Shown here in pieces: positions 43,090-51,873 of a stretch of 64,000 nt of DNA. Location of the stretch: positions 1 to 64,000 of the IMG/VR virus record IMGVR_UViG_3300029258_004337; one strand, written 5' to 3'. The stretch is from a virus. Positions within the stretch are counted from its first letter, which is position 1, and each line of letters starts with the position of its first letter. A model generated the notes under the pieces. The model was not told the origin of the DNA and ran no database searches. It worked only from the letters and a program-made list of their open reading frames with translations. The position numbers and the translations under genes were made by a program.

Positions 43090-44989
43090 CTTCTCGTCCA
43101 GCGCAGGGACCTCCGGTGCCCCTCTCACAGGCTCGTTCAAGCACGGCTCGCTGGACCACCGCAACCAGTCCAGCCGGTACCCGAGCCCGTGGTGGGACAT
43201 CGCTTCGATGGACCTGCCGAAGAACATCAAGCAGCTGTTCAAGCGCCTGGCCTACCACGCCACGACGAACCCGCTCATCTCATCCGGCGTCCGGAAGATG
43301 GCGGCCTACCCCGTCACCAAGGTCCAGGTCGACGCCAACGAAGAGGAGGGCTTCGACCGCCACGTCCAGCGGTGGGAAGACCTCCTCCACCGGGTGCTGA
43401 ACATCCAGAAGGTCCAGGTCGAGCTGGCCATCGACTACTACACCTACGGCAACGCCTTCGCCTCGATCTACCTGCCCTTCCTCAAGATGCTGCAGTGTTC
43501 GCACTGCAAGGAGAGTCACCGGGTCAAGCGGCTGAAGTTCAAGAAGGACTGGGACTTCAAGGGCTTCCGCTTCCACCTGACTTGTCCCTCCTGTGGGCAC
43601 ACGGGCCGCGCGCGCGCCTTCGACAAGCCCATTCGCTCCCACAAGGACATCCGCATCGTCCGGTGGGAGCCCGAGCAGGTCGACATCGACTTCAACCCCG
43701 TGACGACCAACAAGCGGTACACCTACAAGGTCCCCGCCGACGTCGCGGCCAAGATCCGTCAGAAGGACCCCTGGTTCATCGCGGACATGCCGCAGGCCTT
43801 CCTCGAGGCGGTGAGGCTCAACAGGTCCGTCCGCCTGGTGGACGCCAACCTGTTCCACTTCGCGGCGCCGTCGCCGTCCACGAAGTCGGCCCGGGGCTGG
43901 GGCCTGCCTCCCATCCTGGCTGCGATGAAGGACAGCTACCACCTGCAGATCATGAAGAAGGCGAACGAGGCCGTGCTGCTCGAGCACATGCTGCCCCTCG
44001 ACGTGTTCTTCCCGGCCTCCTCCAGCCCCAACGCGGACCCCTACGTCCACACCAACCTGGGGCAGTGGCAGAAGGACACCGAGCAGCAGCTCGCCTTCTG
44101 GCGCAAGGACCCGAACCACAAGCCCGTCATGAGCCTCCCTCTCGGTCACCAGCGCATCGGAGGCACGGGCAAGTCCCTCATGCTGACGCAAGAGATCCGG
44201 GCGATGTCGGAGCACGTCCTGGTCGGGATGAACGTGCCCCAGGAGTTCGTCTTCGGAGGGCTCACCTGGTCGGGGTCGAGCGTGTCGATCCGCATGCTGG
44301 AGAACATGTTCCTGGCCGACCGGGACATGCAGCACCGCTTCCTGCAGCACTTCGTCATCCCCGTCATCTCGATGTTCATGAAGTGGAGCCCCGTCAAGGT
44401 CCACATGAAGCAGTTCCGGATGGCGGACGACGTGCAGGCCAAGCAGCTGCTGATGCAGCTCAAGACGATGGGCGACCTGAGCGCGAAGTCGCTGCTCACC
44501 GAGTTCGACAAGGACTACGACGACGAGCAGCGGATGATCCGCCACGAGCTCCGCCAGAAGCTGGCCATGCAGAAGATGCAGGTCGAGGCCCAGGCCGACG
44601 TCCAGGCCGAGGTCCAGATGCGGCAGCAGGCGCGAGCGCAGGCCGCCGCAGAGCCTCCCGTGCAGGATGACGTGTCGAACCGGCAGGTCAACGTGCTGGA
44701 CCTCGCCGAAGGCTGGGCCTACCGCCTGGCCCAGCTCGATCCGGCGAAGCGAGAGCAGGTGCTCGCCAGCATGAACGAGAAGATGCCCGAGATGGCTCGC
44801 CGCGTGCGCCACGTCTTGGCGTCGTACCCCACGCCAGAGGCGCCCCACCAAGGCACGACCGACGAGGATCTCCCGGGAGTGGGCGACGGCATGATCTCTT
44901 CAGGGCAAGAGGGGTCCGGCGGCGGGGCTGTCGTCGACATGCGGCCGATGCCTTCCCAGAGGCCCCCACGTCGCGCTGGGGCGGTCTGA
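43082..44989 (+). CDS. Portal protein with inserted zinc finger
   Basis: This is a 635-residue protein. The portal signature Y-G-N-A-F lies at 122-126 after a helix with A-I-D-Y-Y-T. A zinc finger is inserted at 139-171: C139-S-H-C142 and C168-P-S-C171, separated by a Lys/Arg-rich loop. The stretch after it (L-V-D-A-N-L-F-H-F, then P-P-I-L-A-A-M-K) and the C-terminal Q/A-rich coiled coil are usual for large-phage portals. The portal is the dodecameric DNA gate of the capsid. The C-terminal 60 residues are Gly/Pro-rich and likely disordered. It directly precedes the RNA polymerase gene. Confidence 0.8.
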   Translation: MGSFSSSAGTSGAPLTGSFKHGSLDHRNQSSRYPSPWWDIASMDLPKNIKQLFKRLAYHATTNPLISSGVRKMAAYPVTKVQVDANEEEGFDRHVQRWEDLLHRVLNIQKVQVELAIDYYTYGNAFASIYLPFLKMLQCSHCKESHRVKRLKFKKDWDFKGFRFHLTCPSCGHTGRARAFDKPIRSHKDIRIVRWEPEQVDIDFNPVTTNKRYTYKVPADVAAKIRQKDPWFIADMPQAFLEAVRLNRSVRLVDANLFHFAAPSPSTKSARGWGLPPILAAMKDSYHLQIMKKANEAVLLEHMLPLDVFFPASSSPNADPYVHTNLGQWQKDTEQQLAFWRKDPNHKPVMSLPLGHQRIGGTGKSLMLTQEIRAMSEHVLVGMNVPQEFVFGGLTWSGSSVSIRMLENMFLADRDMQHRFLQHFVIPVISMFMKWSPVKVHMKQFRMADDVQAKQLLMQLKTMGDLSAKSLLTEFDKDYDDEQRMIRHELRQKLAMQKMQVEAQADVQAEVQMRQQARAQAAAEPPVQDDVSNRQVNVLDLAEGWAYRLAQLDPAKREQVLASMNEKMPEMARRVRHVLASYPTPEAPHQGTTDEDLPGVGDGMISSGQEGSGGGAVVDMRPMPSQRPPRRAGAV

Positions 44990-45000
44990 GTGCCCTCCTC

Positions 45001-45013
45001 GCGCTAGGGTAGA
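45001..45013 (+). promoter_or_regulatory. Promoter-like element GCGCTAGGGTAGA
   Basis: This element precedes the RNA polymerase gene: its TAG begins 26 nt before the GTG at 45031. It is 12/13 identical to the element at 3645-3657, with the same distance to the start codon and the same AGGAGGGG ribosome site between. No -35 hexamer is visible. Confidence 0.55.
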
Positions 45014-45030
45014 AGCCCAGGAGGGGATGA

Positions 45031-48000
45031 GTGTCCAACCCAGTCGACAGCTTCGAGAGCGTGAAGCGTGAGGTCGCCGAGGCGCTGACCGAGGTGTTCC
45101 CCGTCGAGAACGGCCGGGACAGCATCCGCCTCGAGAACGTCGCGGTCCGCGACACCAAGAACCCCGACGACGTGACGGCCCAGTCGGACGCCATCGACAA
45201 CGGGAAGACGTGGGCAGTGCCTGTCGAGGCCGACGTGGTCCTGTCGCGCAATGGCAAGGACGTGTCGCGCCGCCGGCTCAAGGTGATGGACCTCCCTCGG
45301 ATGACCGAGAGGGGCTCGTACATCTACAACGGCAACGAGTACCACATCTCCAACCTGTTCACGCGAAAGTCCGGTGTCTACCACCGCATGCGCGAGAGCG
45401 GCGATGCGGTAGCCGACTTCAACCTCGCGAACCGCAGCCAGTTCGCGGGCCGGCGGATGAAGGTCCAGTACGACCCCGCGACGTCGGAAGTGGCGGTCAT
45501 GCGGGGGACGTCGAAGATCCCGCTCGTGGACTTCCTCCGCATGGCAGGAACCGACGACTCGAAGATCAAGGCCGTGCTGCCCGAGAGCGTGTGGTCCTCG
45601 AGCCTCAAGGCGTCCCAGCCCAAGAAGTCCCGTGCTCGACTGGCGCGGTGGCTCGGGGTGAAGGTCGACGAGACGGAGTCCGTGCTCAAGGAGAAGCTGG
45701 CCGAGACGGAGCTCTACCCCGAGACGACGCGCCGGACGTTGGGCATGGACGCCAAGGAGGTCACGCCCGACGTCCTGCTGCAGAGTGCCAAGAAGCTGGT
45801 CGGCATCGTGAAGGGAGACCCGGAGGACAACCAGGAGGCGATGGAGTTCCAGCGCATCGCGGGAGCCCCGGAGCTGTTCGGTGACCAGCTCCGGAAGAGC
45901 AAGAAGGCCATCCAGCGCCGGGTGAAGTCGGCGATGGCCCGGAAGGAGAAGGGCGGCGTGCGGGCCATGATGCCCAGCGAGGCGCTGCAGCGTCCCTTCA
46001 ACAGCTTCTTCTCGACCTCCCTGGCGAACCAGACCGAGCTCATCAACCCGCTGCAGGCGCTGTCGGCCTCGCGCCGCACGACGCTCATGGGCCCTCACGG
46101 AGGCATCCGGTCGGAGCACGTCGTCTCCGACGAGGCGAAGATGATCGACCCGAGCCAGCTCGGGTTCCTCGACCCCGTGCACACGCCGGAGGGCCCCCGC
46201 TTGGGCATCACGCTCTCCATCCCCCTGGGCACGCGCAAGAAGGGGCGGAAGCTCGAGTCCCGGTTCATCGACGCGAAGACCGGCAAGACGGTCTGGCTCG
46301 ACCCGACCCAGCTCCAAGGCAAGTCCGTGGCCTTCCCGGACGAGTACCGGGAGTCGGGCCGGAAGCGGGTGGCGCGCAAGAAGCGCGTCCTGGTCCAGAA
46401 GGACGGCGAGATCACCGACGTCGCTCCTCGCAGCGTCGACTACATCATGCCCTCTCCCCGGGAGATGTTCGGCATCACGTCGAACCTCATCCCCTTCCTG
46501 TCCTCGGACCAGGGCAACCGCACCATGACGGCCTCCCGCCAGGCCGAGCAGGCGGTGCCGCTCAAGCACAGGGAAGCCCCTCTGGTCCAGGTACTGTCGG
46601 ACTCGGGCAAGACCTTCGAGGAGGAGCTCGGCAAGCGAGTGGCTCGAACCAGCCCGGTCGCCGGCACCGTGACCCAGGTCCAGAAGGACGCCGTGGTCAT
46701 CAAGGACGCGGGAGGCAAGAGCCACAAGGTCGCCCTATTCCGCAACTTCGGGTCGAAGGCGAATTCGCTCTACGACTCGGAGGTCAAGGTCAAGGCAGGA
46801 GACGCCGTGAAGGCCGGGGACGTGGTAGCCGACACCACCTTCACCCGCGATGGCGTCCTGGCCCTCGGCACCAACCTCCGCACCGGGTACCTGCCTCTCA
46901 AGGGCTACAACTTCGAGGACGGCATCGTCATCTCGGAGACGGCGGCGGGCAAGCTCACCTCCGAGCACGTCCACAAGCCCGAGACGACCCTTGGCAAGAG
47001 CTCCCAGGTCGACCGGCGCAAGTTCGTCAACTCCTACCCAGCCCTGTTCAACAAGGGGCAGCTGGAGAACGTGCAGGACGACGGCGTGGTCAAGGTCGGG
47101 GCACGTGTGTCGAAGGGGGACCCTCTCCTGCTGGCGCTTCACGACCCCACGGACGCGCGCCCGGGTCGTCCGAAGCGAGGCCGGAGGAACTCCCGTCGCT
47201 TCGTCTCCGGTGCCATCACCTGGGATAAGGACGTCGAAGGCGAGGTCGTCCGCATTCAGCGGCTCAAGGAGCGAGGAGTCGAGCGCGTCGTCGTGCACGT
47301 CCGCACGGCCGAGCCCGCCAAGGTCGGCGACAAGCTCGTGGGGCGTCACGGCAACAAGGGCGTCATCACCCGCATCATGACCGACTCTCAGATGCCCTAC
47401 GTCGAAGAGGACGGGGAGAAGAAGGTCCTCGACATCGCCTTGAACCCGATGGGGATCCCAGGCCGCATCAACCTCGGTCAGGTCCAGGAGACGGCGGCGG
47501 GCAAGGTCGCGGCCAGGAAGGGTCAGGTCTACAAGGTCAAGAACTTCGATCCCGAGATCTCGGACTACACGGCGCAGGTGGCCAAGGACCTTGGCGCCGC
47601 TGGGTTCTCCGAGGACGGCAAGGAGGTCCTGTTCGACCCTGAGACGGAGAAGCCGTTCCGCCAGCGCGCCGCCGTCGGCCAGCAGTACTTCTACAAGCTG
47701 CGCCACCAGGTCGACAAGAAGGTGAGCGCGCGCTCTGGCTCTGGGTCGGGCCGCACGGCATCGGGCGGCAGCACCTCCCCCTACGACATCAACCACGCCC
47801 CCAGCTCCGGAGCTCCCCACGGCGGGCAGTCCCTGGGCGAGCTGGGCACCTACGCCCTCCTGGCGCACGGCGCGCGGGAGAACCTGCACGAGATGCAGGC
47901 GTACAAGGGCGAGCGGAACACGGCTCTGTGGGACGCCCTTCGGGAAGGAACGCCCCTGCCTCCCCCGAAGGCGCCCTTCGTGTACGAGAAGTTCCTCAGC

Positions 48001-51000
48001 ATGCTCAACGGCGTGCGAGTCAACGTGCGGCGCAACGGCAACAGCCTCCAGCTCATGCCCTTCACCGAGGACCAGGTGAAGGCCCTGGCTCCCAAGGCGC
48101 TTCCACAGCCAGGCCTCGTGCTCCACTCCACCACGGCGGAGCCGATCCGGGGCGGCCTGTTCGACCCCGAGATCACCGGCGGCGTCGACGGCGACCGCTG
48201 GTCGCGGTTCGAGCTTCCCGAGGCCATCCCGAACCCGGTCTTCGAGGACGCCATCAAGAAGCTCCTGGGCATCAACCAGGCCAAGTTCAACAAGTTGGTG
48301 AGCGGCGAGACGCAGGTCAACGGCAAGCGCGGCGGTGAAGCCATCGAGGAGATGCTCTCCGGCATCGACGTGAAGGCCGAGGAGAAGCGCCTCAAGGAGC
48401 GGCTGTCGTCCCTCAAGCCCGGTGCGACTCGGGACAAGGCGTACAAGCGCTACCGGATCGTGCGCGCGCTCAACGAGGGAGGCCTCGACCCGTCGGTCTA
48501 CATGATGCGGTCGGTGCCGGTCCTCCCGCCACGCTTCCGCCCGGTCACGCCCCAGGCCGACGGCCGGCTCATGACCAACGACCTCAACTTCCTGTACAAG
48601 GACGTCGCGTTCACGGCCGAGGGCCTCCAGAAGCTCAAGGACGTGCACATGGACTACGTGTCCATGGCTCCCATCCGCAAGGGCGTCTACGACGGGGTGA
48701 AGGCCTTGTCTGGCGTCGGCGGCAACATCAGTCGGCGCGCGCGGTCGAGCCAGGACGACAGCTACAAGGGCATCATCGACCTCATCACCGGCAAGGTGCG
48801 GCGCAGCGACGGCAGCGACGGGGGCCGCTCGAAGGAGGGGTTCTTCCGCAAGAACATGCTGCGCAAGCGGCAGGACTTCAGTGCTCGGTCGACCATCACG
48901 GTGGAGCCCGGCCAGGACCTCGACGAGCTGGGAATCCCCGAGAAGATCGCGTGGACGCTCTACCAGCCCTTCGCCGAGCGCGAGCTCGTCCGGGAGGGCA
49001 TGGGCTACCTCGACGCCGAGGAGGAGTACGCCAAGAAGTCGGACAGGTCGCGCCACGCCCTCGAGCGAGCGATGAGCCAGCGCCCGGTCCTGTTCAAGCG
49101 CGACCCCGCCCTCCACAAGTTCAACGTCCAGGCGTTCCGGCCCAGGCTCGTGAAGGGCTCGGCGCTGGAGATGCACCCCCTGGCCGTGGGAGGCTTCAAC
49201 GCCGACTTCGACGGCGATGCCATGTCGGTCTACGTCCCCATCTCGGACCAGGCGGCTCGCGAAGCCACCAAGATGTTCCCCTCGAAGAACCTCTTCAGCC
49301 CGACGACCGGCGCGATCATGCACACCCCGGGGCACGAGGCGCTGCTCGGCCTGTACCTGATGACGAAGCCGGGGAAGAAGACCTCGAAGACCTTCAAGAC
49401 GCAGGCCGAGGCCGAGAAGGCGTTCCGGACGGGCAACCTGAACCTCGACGACATCGTGCGCGTCGGTGGCGCGGAGACGACGCTGGGCCGCCTTCGCGTC
49501 GAGTCCGTCCTCCCCGCGCAGTACCGCGAGACGGGGAAGCGGAAGGTCAAGGACATGACGGTGCTCGACGCCAAGAGGATGAAGGGACTCCTGTCCCGCC
49601 TCGGACGGGAGCACGAGCAGGACTACGGCAAGGTCACCAACGCCCTGACGATGCTCGGGAACGAGCACTCGTACAAGGAGGCCTTCTCCATCGGCCTGGA
49701 CGACTTCCGGGTCGTGAACAAGGCCAAGCGGGACCGGATCATCGGGGAGTCGAACCGGGAAGTCGACGCACTCTTGCGGCAGGGCAGGAAGCGCAAGTCC
49801 GCTGAGGTCCTGTCGATCTTGGACAAGGCGACCGACCGCATCGACGCCTTGACGACCCAGAAGCTGAAGGCGGACCCGACCAACATCTACCAGATGGTGA
49901 CGTCGGGCTCGCGAGGCAAGCCGGAGCAGCTCAAGCAGATCATCTCGACGCCTGGGCTCGTGAAGAACGCCAAGGACGAGGTCGTGCCCTTCCTGGTGCC
50001 GAGCTCGTACTCGGAGGGCCTGGACACTAGTGCGTACTGGGTCACGCTCGCCGGCGCGCGCAAGGGCACCCTACAGAAGACGCAGGGCGTGGCCATGCCA
50101 GGCTACATGACCCGCCTCATGATCAACAGCACCGTGGACCAGCTCGTCACGGAGGACGACTGCGGCACGGGCGACGGGACGAAGCTCTCGGTCGACGACC
50201 ACGACGCCCTGGACCGCTACCTGGCCAAGCCCCTCCGCGTCGGAGGCAAGACCTACCGCCGCGGCTCCGTCGTGACGCCGCACCTCCTGGCCGCCGCGAA
50301 GAAGGGCCGGAAGGGCGCGATCGAGGTCCGCTCCCCGACGAGGTGCCAGTCCGAGGACGGGATCTGCAAGAAGTGCATGGGCCTGTCCGAGAACGGGCGT
50401 CCCTACGACATCGGAGACAACCTCGGCGTCGTCGCCTCTCAGGCTGTCGGAGAGCCCAGCACCCAGCTGTCCCTCAACGTCTTCCACCAGGGCGGGCTGG
50501 CCAAGGGCCGCGGCTCCGACTCGATGGGCACCTTCAAGCGCCTCGAGGAGCTGCTCACCCTCAACACGAACCTGCCGTTCACGGCGCCGCTCGCCCCACA
50601 GTCGGGGACGGTGAAGGACGTGAAGAAGGCCGACCGAGGCGGGCACAACGTCTACATGGGCGACGCCACGCTGTGGGTGCCTCCTGGGCAGGACCTGAAG
50701 GTGAAGAAGGGCCAGCGTGTGGCCCGCGGCACCGCGCTCTCCACGGGGCCCCAGAACCCGCGAGACGTGCTGAACCTACGGGGCCTGCACCAGATGCAGG
50801 ACTACGTGACCGACCAGATCCAGGGCGTGCTCAAGAAGGCAGCCCCGGTGAAGCGGCGCAACATCGAGGTCGTGGTCAAGGCCATGACCGACATCACCCG
50901 CGTCGAGGACCCTGGAGACCACCCGGACTGGGTGCCCGGCGACATCCGCCCCGTGACCAAGGTCAACGCGTGGAACCGCAAGGCCGCCCGGGCAGGGAAG

Positions 51001-51234
51001 AAGTCGGTGGCTCACGAGCCCCAGGTGAAGGGTGTCAAGCTGCTGCCGAAGGAGCTCAAGGAGGATTGGCTGGCCCGCCTCAACTTCGAGGACCTGGGGT
51101 CTTCGCTGACCCAGGCGTTCCGCGAGGGCTGGCGGTCCAACATCCACGGCTTCCATCCCCTCCCAGGGCTGGCGGTGGGCTCCGAATTCGGCAAGACCAA
51201 GGGCAAGGTCAAGGACTGGCGCGGCCAGTACTGA
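45031..51234 (+). CDS. Single-chain RNA polymerase: fused beta and beta-prime cores
   Basis: This is a 2067-residue protein; the GTG start follows AGGAGGGG. The beta part (about 1-1010) has a fork-loop/rifampicin region I-N-P-L-Q-A-L then R-R-T-T-L-M-G-P, H384-T-P-E-G-P, G625-Y-N-F-E-D and G766-D-K-L-V-G-R-H-G-N-K-G, then G-G-Q-S-L-G-E-L and the C-terminal clamp strands. The beta-prime part (about 1015-2067) has G-G-L-F-D, V-L-P-P-R-F-R-P, F-S-A-R-S-T-I-T-V and the catalytic N1390-A-D-F-D-G-D1396. The bridge-helix region is G-A-R-K-G; the second zinc site is C1711, C1772, C1779, C1782; H-Q-G-G follows. The first beta-prime zinc finger is absent, and the large lineage insertions of E. coli beta and beta-prime are missing. 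It transcribes DNA; being in the head cluster it may be packaged. Confidence 0.93.
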   Translation: MSNPVDSFESVKREVAEALTEVFPVENGRDSIRLENVAVRDTKNPDDVTAQSDAIDNGKTWAVPVEADVVLSRNGKDVSRRRLKVMDLPRMTERGSYIYNGNEYHISNLFTRKSGVYHRMRESGDAVADFNLANRSQFAGRRMKVQYDPATSEVAVMRGTSKIPLVDFLRMAGTDDSKIKAVLPESVWSSSLKASQPKKSRARLARWLGVKVDETESVLKEKLAETELYPETTRRTLGMDAKEVTPDVLLQSAKKLVGIVKGDPEDNQEAMEFQRIAGAPELFGDQLRKSKKAIQRRVKSAMARKEKGGVRAMMPSEALQRPFNSFFSTSLANQTELINPLQALSASRRTTLMGPHGGIRSEHVVSDEAKMIDPSQLGFLDPVHTPEGPRLGITLSIPLGTRKKGRKLESRFIDAKTGKTVWLDPTQLQGKSVAFPDEYRESGRKRVARKKRVLVQKDGEITDVAPRSVDYIMPSPREMFGITSNLIPFLSSDQGNRTMTASRQAEQAVPLKHREAPLVQVLSDSGKTFEEELGKRVARTSPVAGTVTQVQKDAVVIKDAGGKSHKVALFRNFGSKANSLYDSEVKVKAGDAVKAGDVVADTTFTRDGVLALGTNLRTGYLPLKGYNFEDGIVISETAAGKLTSEHVHKPETTLGKSSQVDRRKFVNSYPALFNKGQLENVQDDGVVKVGARVSKGDPLLLALHDPTDARPGRPKRGRRNSRRFVSGAITWDKDVEGEVVRIQRLKERGVERVVVHVRTAEPAKVGDKLVGRHGNKGVITRIMTDSQMPYVEEDGEKKVLDIALNPMGIPGRINLGQVQETAAGKVAARKGQVYKVKNFDPEISDYTAQVAKDLGAAGFSEDGKEVLFDPETEKPFRQRAAVGQQYFYKLRHQVDKKVSARSGSGSGRTASGGSTSPYDINHAPSSGAPHGGQSLGELGTYALLAHGARENLHEMQAYKGERNTALWDALREGTPLPPPKAPFVYEKFLSMLNGVRVNVRRNGNSLQLMPFTEDQVKALAPKALPQPGLVLHSTTAEPIRGGLFDPEITGGVDGDRWSRFELPEAIPNPVFEDAIKKLLGINQAKFNKLVSGETQVNGKRGGEAIEEMLSGIDVKAEEKRLKERLSSLKPGATRDKAYKRYRIVRALNEGGLDPSVYMMRSVPVLPPRFRPVTPQADGRLMTNDLNFLYKDVAFTAEGLQKLKDVHMDYVSMAPIRKGVYDGVKALSGVGGNISRRARSSQDDSYKGIIDLITGKVRRSDGSDGGRSKEGFFRKNMLRKRQDFSARSTITVEPGQDLDELGIPEKIAWTLYQPFAERELVREGMGYLDAEEEYAKKSDRSRHALERAMSQRPVLFKRDPALHKFNVQAFRPRLVKGSALEMHPLAVGGFNADFDGDAMSVYVPISDQAAREATKMFPSKNLFSPTTGAIMHTPGHEALLGLYLMTKPGKKTSKTFKTQAEAEKAFRTGNLNLDDIVRVGGAETTLGRLRVESVLPAQYRETGKRKVKDMTVLDAKRMKGLLSRLGREHEQDYGKVTNALTMLGNEHSYKEAFSIGLDDFRVVNKAKRDRIIGESNREVDALLRQGRKRKSAEVLSILDKATDRIDALTTQKLKADPTNIYQMVTSGSRGKPEQLKQIISTPGLVKNAKDEVVPFLVPSSYSEGLDTSAYWVTLAGARKGTLQKTQGVAMPGYMTRLMINSTVDQLVTEDDCGTGDGTKLSVDDHDALDRYLAKPLRVGGKTYRRGSVVTPHLLAAAKKGRKGAIEVRSPTRCQSEDGICKKCMGLSENGRPYDIGDNLGVVASQAVGEPSTQLSLNVFHQGGLAKGRGSDSMGTFKRLEELLTLNTNLPFTAPLAPQSGTVKDVKKADRGGHNVYMGDATLWVPPGQDLKVKKGQRVARGTALSTGPQNPRDVLNLRGLHQMQDYVTDQIQGVLKKAAPVKRRNIEVVVKAMTDITRVEDPGDHPDWVPGDIRPVTKVNAWNRKAARAGKKSVAHEPQVKGVKLLPKELKEDWLARLNFEDLGSSLTQAFREGWRSNIHGFHPLPGLAVGSEFGKTKGKVKDWRGQY

Positions 51235-51244
51235 GCCTTCCTGC

Positions 51245-51250
51245 TACAAC
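51245..51250 (+). promoter_or_regulatory. TACAAC box before the Gly-rich gene
   Basis: TACAAC lies in the 33-nt gap after the RNA polymerase gene, 23 nt before the ATG at 51268. The spacing is like that of the RCGNTAGNNTA elements but the sequence fits poorly. Confidence 0.2.
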
Positions 51251-51267
51251 AGGCACGAGAGGGCCCC

Positions 51268-51873
51268 ATGTTCATCCCGCAAGACGCAGTCCCGTTCTTC
51301 CTCGACGAGATGGAGAAGTGCGCCGTCGCCATCGGCATGGAGCTGGGCGACAACGCCCGCTCCTACGGGATTCGGGCCAAGAAGACGGGGAAGGACGATC
51401 GCGGACTCGCCTACTCCAAGGGCATCGGCGCGGCGGGCGCGGCCGGTGCCGGCCTGGGTGCTGCGACAGGTGCAGTGACAGGGAAGGCGACGCAGATCTC
51501 TCTCCTGCGCAAGGGAGGGACCGCGAAGGCGGTCCAGGAGGGGGTCAAGGACTACCTCACGCTGAAGGGCGCCGCGCGGAAGGCCGGGGTCAACTCCGCC
51601 CTCGAGGGAGGAATTGCGGCAGCGAAGGAATTGCAGGAGAAGGGCTGGAGCTCCAACACGGACGCGACGGTGAAGAAGGTCACGGAGACGGCGACTGACT
51701 CGCTGACGTCGCCCGGCGTCAAGCGCGTCCTCGCCCGTAGGGGTCGCGCGGCGCTCGGAGCCGCGGGCTTGGCGGCTGCCGCCGGGGCGGTGGGCAAGGC
51801 AGCCCCCAATGCAGCCACGTACGAGGCATCGAAGACCCTCGCCACCAGGCCCGGCCGCAAGAAGGGTCGCTGA
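51268..51873 (+). CDS. Gly/Ala-rich protein with N-terminal MEKCA motif
   Basis: This is a 201-residue protein; GAGAGGG precedes the ATG. Residues 15-19 read M-E-K-C-A, the K-x-A motif. Two Gly/Ala-rich hydrophobic stretches follow (about 50-70, GIGAAGAAGAGLGAATG, and about 157-177), each able to span a membrane, and the C terminus is Arg/Lys-rich. This is the same architecture as the proteins at 19433, 54080 and 58119. It directly follows the RNA polymerase gene and may be a co-packaged or pore-forming virion protein. The function is unproven. Confidence 0.6.
   Translation: MFIPQDAVPFFLDEMEKCAVAIGMELGDNARSYGIRAKKTGKDDRGLAYSKGIGAAGAAGAGLGAATGAVTGKATQISLLRKGGTAKAVQEGVKDYLTLKGAARKAGVNSALEGGIAAAKELQEKGWSSNTDATVKKVTETATDSLTSPGVKRVLARRGRAALGAAGLAAAAGAVGKAAPNAATYEASKTLATRPGRKKGR

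Noticed and set aside
46735-49668. A 977-codon open frame on the strand opposite the RNA polymerase gene
   Set aside because: Long antisense frames are expected opposite GC-rich genes with strong third-position bias. It has no ribosome site, no recognisable motif and an Arg/Val/Leu-heavy composition typical of shadow frames.
45031-51234. Reading the fused RNA polymerase as host rpoB-rpoC DNA contaminating the assembly
   Set aside because: Host genes would be about 2700 codons with the standard insertions and zinc finger 1, and would not be flanked by a portal gene and spike-like gene with matching codon use and phage-type promoter element.
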